Assembly: GCA_021730835.1 (NCBI GenBank) | Contig: JAKFYP010000210.1 | Coordinates: 1-9,285, forward strand | Length of the DNA: 9,285 nt | Source: Alphaproteobacteria bacterium | GTDB lineage: Bacteria; Pseudomonadota; Alphaproteobacteria; Rickettsiales; UBA998 | Direction: 5' to 3' | Shown: positions 6,308 to 9,285 of the stretch, piece after piece | Layout of the letters: each line of letters opens with the position of its first letter | How positions within the stretch are numbered: position 1 is the stretch's first letter | Position numbers and translations under genes: made by a program | The notes under the pieces: model-generated | What the model was told of the DNA's origin: nothing | The model's input: only the letters and a program-made list of their open reading frames with translations | Database searches by the model: none

Positions 6308-7545
6308 CAGTTCCCGCAAAGCACGCCGTTTTCCACGCGAATAGGCATAATGGAATGCAGGCTGCCCGGTTTGGCGTGCGCGCTCAGGCGTACCGGCGCG
6401 AAATGCTCGCTGCGGCCCATGCCGTCCTGCTCGGCCAGAACATGTGACGCCTTGCCGATACGTGATTGCAGAAACCGTATTTCCTGCTGCCTCCCGGCTT
6501 CGCGCAGGCGTGCGGCGCGCTCTTTGCGCAGAGCGGGCGGCACTTGCGGCATTTTTGCCGCAGGCGTGCCCTGACGGGCGGAATAGGGGAAAACATGCAG
6601 CCATGTCAGATGAGCTTCTTCAATCAGCGCCAGCGATTGCTCAAACATCGCTTCCGTTTCGGTCGGGAACCCGGCGATGAGATCGGCCCCGAAGACGATA
6701 TCCGGGCGTATACGCCGCATTTTTTCGGCGAAGGCGATAATGTCACCGCGTAAGTGGCGGCGTTTCATGCGCTTGAGGATCATATCGTCACCCGCCTGCA
6801 CGCTGAGATGCAGATGCGGCATCAGCCGTGCTTCCGTGGCCATCAGGTTGCATAATGTGTCGTCTACCTCGGCGGCATCAATCGAGGAGAGCCGCAGGCG
6901 CGGCAATTCCGGCACGGCGCTCAGCACCCGTTTTACCAGCATGCCCAGCGTTGGCCGGCCTGGCAGGTCTTCGCCGTAGGCGCTGATATCCACCCCGGTG
7001 AAAACGATTTCGCGGAACCCCTGTTCGACCAGCAGCCGCACCTGCGTCACTACTTCAGCCACGGGTACGGAGCGGCTGTTACCGCGCCCAAAGGGGATGA
7101 CACAAAATGTGCAGCGATGGTTGCAGCCGTTTTGCACCTGCACGAAAGCCCGGGTTTGCCCCTCGAAGGAGGTGACCAGATGCGGTGCAATCTCGCGTAC
7201 TTCCATGATATCGTTCACACGCACCCGGGCCTGTGCCGCCGTATCCAGATAACTCTCGGGCCTAAGCTTTTCCTCATTGCCCAGCACGCGATTGACTTCC
7301 GGCATGGCGGCGAAGCGCTCCGGCTCGATCTGGGCGGCGCAACCGGTCACGATGATATGCGCATGGGGGCGCTCGCGCCGCAACCGGCGTATGGACTGGC
7401 GAGCCTGCCGCACCGCTTCCGCCGTAACGGCGCAGCTATTGACGATAATGGTGTCCTCCAGCCCCGCCTTTTGAGCATGGGCGCGCATCACCTCGCTCTC
7501 GAAGGCGTTGAGGCGGCAACCGAAGGTAATGACTTCTGTTTGCAT
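6307..7545 (-). CDS. mtaB: tRNA (t6A37) methylthiotransferase MtaB
   Basis: 412 residues. MtaB is a radical-SAM enzyme with two 4Fe-4S clusters. It adds a methylthio group to C2 of N6-threonylcarbamoyladenosine at position 37 of ANN-decoding tRNAs. The N-terminal UPF0004 domain supplies Cys10 (TFGCRLN), Cys38 (NSCAVT) and Cys69 (TGCAAQ) for the auxiliary cluster. The radical-SAM domain has Cys141, Cys145 and Cys148 (GCNHRCTFCVIPFGRG), then FTGVDISAYG (182-191), HLHLSVQAGDD (244-254), KRMKRRH and DLIAGFPTETE (288-298). The last 45 or so residues fit a short TRAM-like RNA-binding domain. The GCRLN start and GRGNSRS distinguish MtaB from MiaB (GCQMN, GRE) and RimO. Its leader contains alternative hairpins and the Shine-Dalgarno is weak. 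Transcribed away from ftsE. Confidence 0.93.
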   Translation of the reverse strand: MQTEVITFGCRLNAFESEVMRAHAQKAGLEDTIIVNSCAVTAEAVRQARQSIRRLRRERPHAHIIVTGCAAQIEPERFAAMPEVNRVLGNEEKLRPESYLDTAAQARVRVNDIMEVREIAPHLVTSFEGQTRAFVQVQNGCNHRCTFCVIPFGRGNSRSVPVAEVVTQVRLLVEQGFREIVFTGVDISAYGEDLPGRPTLGMLVKRVLSAVPELPRLRLSSIDAAEVDDTLCNLMATEARLMPHLHLSVQAGDDMILKRMKRRHLRGDIIAFAEKMRRIRPDIVFGADLIAGFPTETEAMFEQSLALIEEAHLTWLHVFPYSARQGTPAAKMPQVPPALRKERAARLREAGRQQEIRFLQSRIGKASHVLAEQDGMGRSEHFAPVRLSAHAKPGSLHSIMPIRVENGVLCGN

Positions 7546-7552
7546 AGGATGT

Positions 7553-7610
7553 CAGAGTCCTGTGGACAGAGTTGGTATGCTGACTCTGCCAAAAGGCCAC
7601 TTTCTAGTGG
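7553..7610 (-). promoter_or_regulatory. Structured leader of mtaB with alternative stems
   Basis: Read toward mtaB, the leader has a 5-bp hairpin (7610-7606 with 7601-7597), then CAGAGT (7588-7583) followed by two copies of ACTCTG (7572-7567 and 7558-7553). The single CAGAGT can pair with only one copy at a time. The distal pairing (7 bp with the extra C-G) ends 7 bases before the ATG at 7545 and would mask the ribosome site; the proximal pairing would leave it open. The pairings are seen; the switch is inferred. Confidence 0.35.
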
Positions 7611-7658
7611 ATTGTCGCCGCCGAGTCACCTAAAACCATGAGAATCGGATAGGTTGCC

Positions 7659-8315
7659 ATGATCACCTGTTATAATGTTTCCCTCGAATATACCCCCGGA
7701 CGCAAGATTTTGCGCGATATTTCGATCAAAATCCCCAAGGGATCGTTCAACTTCCTGACCGGCCCGAGCGGCGCGGGCAAAAGCTCCCTGCTGAATATCC
7801 TCTCACTGGCCATGCGCCCCACTTCCGGGCGGCTTTCCATGTTCGGCCATGAGATTACCGGGGCGGGCCGCAGCGAATTACCGTTCCTGCGACGCAATAT
7901 CGGTACGGTATTTCAGGATTTTCAACTGCTTGAGCATCTCACCGTTGCCGAGAATATTGCCCTGCCGCTCAAGATGGCCGGGGAATCTTCCACCGAGATT
8001 GCCAAACGGGTGGATGAATTGCTGGAATGGATCGGCATGCGCCATTTTCACCGTGCCCGCCCCAAAACCCTCTCGGGCGGGGAAAAGCAGCGGGTCGCTA
8101 TCGCCCGCGCCGTCATCAACAACCCGCAACTGCTGATTGCAGACGAGCCGAGCGGCAGTCTGGACCCAACCCTGCGCAAGCGCTTTATGTATCTCTTTGA
8201 GACACTTAACAAGATGGGAACGACCATCCTGTTTGCCACCCATGACGAGGAGTTGGTTGCCTCCTTCTCACATCCCCGCCTGACCCTCAGGGACGGTACG
8301 CTCGAAGAGGGCTGA
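7659..8315 (+). CDS. ftsE: Cell-division ABC ATPase FtsE
   Basis: 218 residues, one ABC ATPase domain, normal for FtsE. With the membrane protein FtsX it forms a complex at the divisome that activates periplasmic wall hydrolases on ATP hydrolysis. Seen: Walker A GPSGAGKSS (35-43), Q-loop Gln86 within VFQDFQLLEHLTVAENIALPL (84-104, strongly FtsE-like), signature LSGGEKQR (138-145), Walker B LLIADEP (158-164), D-loop SLDP and switch His195 (FATHDEE). ADEPSGSLDP replaces the more common ADEPTGNLDP. The ATG at 7659 has an AGG 7 bases upstream; the only nearby in-frame ATG (7638) is followed by a stop. ftsX, normally immediately downstream and often overlapping, is absent. LolD or another small exporter ATPase is the alternative, but the Q-loop region favours FtsE. 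Confidence 0.85.
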   Translation: MITCYNVSLEYTPGRKILRDISIKIPKGSFNFLTGPSGAGKSSLLNILSLAMRPTSGRLSMFGHEITGAGRSELPFLRRNIGTVFQDFQLLEHLTVAENIALPLKMAGESSTEIAKRVDELLEWIGMRHFHRARPKTLSGGEKQRVAIARAVINNPQLLIADEPSGSLDPTLRKRFMYLFETLNKMGTTILFATHDEELVASFSHPRLTLRDGTLEEG

Positions 8316-8327
8316 GGTTTCGTTTTA
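8285..8327 (+). terminator. Weak terminator candidate after ftsE
   Basis: CCTCAG (8285-8290) pairs with CTGAGG (8312-8317) across the ftsE stop codon, followed by TTTCGTTTTATT. The loop is long (21 bases) and the T run is interrupted. If real, it would make ftsE a single-gene unit. Confidence 0.25.
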
Positions 8328-8344
8328 TTGTCATAAAATATTCA

Positions 8345-8373
8345 TCCACAGATGCCGCCGCCCGTGCTACCAT
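8345..8373 (+). promoter_or_regulatory. Candidate promoter of the orphan gene
   Basis: TCCACA (8345-8350; four of six match TTGACA) is followed after exactly 17 bases by TACCAT (8368-8373; TAnnAT). A TG one base upstream of the -10 gives an extended -10 (TGCTACCAT). The predicted start near 8380 would give a leader of about 30 bases carrying the GGGAGG Shine-Dalgarno. Confidence 0.45.
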
Positions 8374-8411
8374 AGCATCATGCGGACAGATACCAATCAT
8401 GGGAGGATGCG

Positions 8412-9206
8412 ATGCCCGGTTCCCTGAAAGAAACACAGGAATTCCTCAATGATTTTATTAAGAGGCAAAGCAATTTATCTGAAGATGATAGAAAGCCGAT
8501 TCTGGCAAAATTGAATGCAAAAGAGCTTGGTGGACTGAACCATATTACCGCGAAATATGGCGGCACTGAGCAGCAAACAAAAGATGCCTATAAGAAAATG
8601 GCAAATTTGCAAAATCAGTCGGATGGAGAGTGGAAAGGTATTTTGCAAGTTTGCGAACTTCTTCCGGCTCAGGAACAGCTTTTACTGGATAAAGCAAAAC
8701 AAGCTGAGCAAACTCTTACCGGTTTTAATGCGCGAAGTAACCGGGATACCGCCAGAGAAATGACAGAGATACAAAGAGTAACAAAAGCACAATTATCGGA
8801 AATGGGAGATACGATGGCAGCGGTGTCCCGGCAACAAGCGGAAGACATTGTTGGGGCATTGGGAATATGGGCTGATAAAAAAACTCCCATCCAAGAGGCA
8901 TTAAATGAATTATACGATCATGTGCCGGGGTTAGGTCAGGGGATGGCGTTGTCGAAATTAAATCTCTTCACTGATGGTGATTTGTCCAAAGCATTAAAAG
9001 ATAGGGATATATCGGAATATTTAGTTCAAAACCTGATGAGGCATGCCGGCATTAAAGATGCCAAATCCGTAGCCCAGAACTGCAAGGGATTATTGACTGG
9101 CCCTGACCCTACTGAAAGTAGCCCCGGCAACCCGTCCCCCCCTGATCCGGGAATCAGACGCCAAAAAACCGAGGCCGATATCACAGAGGACGTTATCAAA
9201 ATCTAG
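8412..9206 (+). CDS. Hypothetical protein, AT-richer orphan, mostly helical
   Basis: 264 residues; I do not recognise the family. There is no signal peptide, no membrane segment and only two cysteines (Cys81, Cys224). Residues 1-160 are rich in Lys, Glu, Gln, Ala and Leu and look helical; a long amphipathic stretch at about 84-150 could be a coiled coil. Residues 168-185 are less polar (DHVPGLGQGMALSKLNLF). A Pro/Ser/Gly linker lies at 229-248 (TGPDPTESSPGNPSPPDPG) before a charged tail. Three coding lines counted by eye average about 41% GC, against about 62% for one line of ftsE, which suggests recent acquisition. GGGAGG ends 5 bases before the ATG, a strong start signal, and a promoter-like pair lies upstream. 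It ends 2 bases before a convergent gene. A secreted effector or a phage remnant is conceivable, but neither is shown. Confidence 0.75.
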   Translation: MPGSLKETQEFLNDFIKRQSNLSEDDRKPILAKLNAKELGGLNHITAKYGGTEQQTKDAYKKMANLQNQSDGEWKGILQVCELLPAQEQLLLDKAKQAEQTLTGFNARSNRDTAREMTEIQRVTKAQLSEMGDTMAAVSRQQAEDIVGALGIWADKKTPIQEALNELYDHVPGLGQGMALSKLNLFTDGDLSKALKDRDISEYLVQNLMRHAGIKDAKSVAQNCKGLLTGPDPTESSPGNPSPPDPGIRRQKTEADITEDVIKI

Positions 9207-9208
9207 CG

Positions 9209-9285
9209 CTATCCCGCTACACACGCCTTCGCCGCCTCAGCCACCTTCCGGGCCGTAATGCCGAAATGCTCGTATAGCTCCTGTC
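9209..9285 (-). CDS. tkt: C-terminus of transketolase (partial)
   Basis: The minus strand enters from the window edge and ends at a TAG (9211-9209) after 24 full codons. The peptide QELYEHFGITARKVAEAAK, then ACVAG, matches the usual end of bacterial transketolase, where a LYEHFGIT-A-x-x-V-x-x-AAK helix closes the C-terminal domain. Transketolase is the thiamine-diphosphate enzyme that moves two-carbon units in the pentose phosphate pathway; none of its catalytic residues fall in this fragment. The call rests on this short motif alone. The gene converges on the orphan gene with 2 bases between the stops and no terminator between them. Confidence 0.75.
   Translation of the reverse strand, partial: QELYEHFGITARKVAEAAKACVAG

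Noticed and set aside
1..9285. CRISPR array, toxin-antitoxin pair, or phage or defence cassette
   Set aside because: No regularly spaced repeats, nuclease or helicase defence modules or small paired genes are present; nearly all genes are housekeeping.

Overview
The window reads as a chromosomal, mostly housekeeping segment of a Gram-negative bacterium, most likely an alphaproteobacterium. The support is the fabG-acpP-fabF-mltG order (standard in that class), an alphaproteobacterial-style FtsE, a MtaB-type tRNA methylthiotransferase, and GC-rich coding DNA (one 60-base line of ftsE counted by eye is about 62% GC). The genus cannot be fixed from the sequence alone.

Layout. 1-125: 3' end of an unrecognised plus-strand gene, whose stop shares a CTAG with the stop of a convergent GNAT acetyltransferase (122-649, minus). 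734-764: a strong intrinsic terminator serving the minus-strand gene for a small secreted OmpA_C-domain protein (782-1333). 1506-4906: minus-strand cluster read fabG, acpP, fabF, mltG, that is, fatty-acid elongation enzymes and their acyl carrier protein followed by the inner-membrane lytic transglycosylase MltG. 5014-6048: ruvB, the Holliday-junction branch-migration motor, without ruvA or ruvC beside it. 6049-6306: a non-coding gap with a perfect 11-bp inverted repeat. 6307-7545: mtaB, minus strand. 7546-7658: divergent intergenic region with mutually exclusive hairpins in the mtaB leader. 7659-8315: ftsE, plus strand, with no ftsX after it. 8412-9206: an AT-richer orphan gene with its own promoter-like sequence and Shine-Dalgarno. 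9209-9285: 3' end of a minus-strand gene that looks like transketolase.

How the genes work together. FabG reduces 3-ketoacyl-ACP and FabF condenses malonyl-ACP onto acyl-ACP; both act on the AcpP encoded between them. MltG, the last gene of the cluster, cuts nascent glycan strands, so lipid and wall synthesis sit in one transcription unit, as in many proteobacteria. The OmpA_C protein probably binds the peptidoglycan that MltG edits, and FtsE normally links divisome assembly to wall hydrolysis. RuvB and MtaB serve recombination and tRNA modification.

No mobile element, CRISPR array, tRNA or rRNA was found. There is no clear sign of a new multi-gene system. The items that most deserve a second look are the orphan gene at 8412-9206, the ftsX-less ftsE, and the structured intergenic regions on either side of mtaB.
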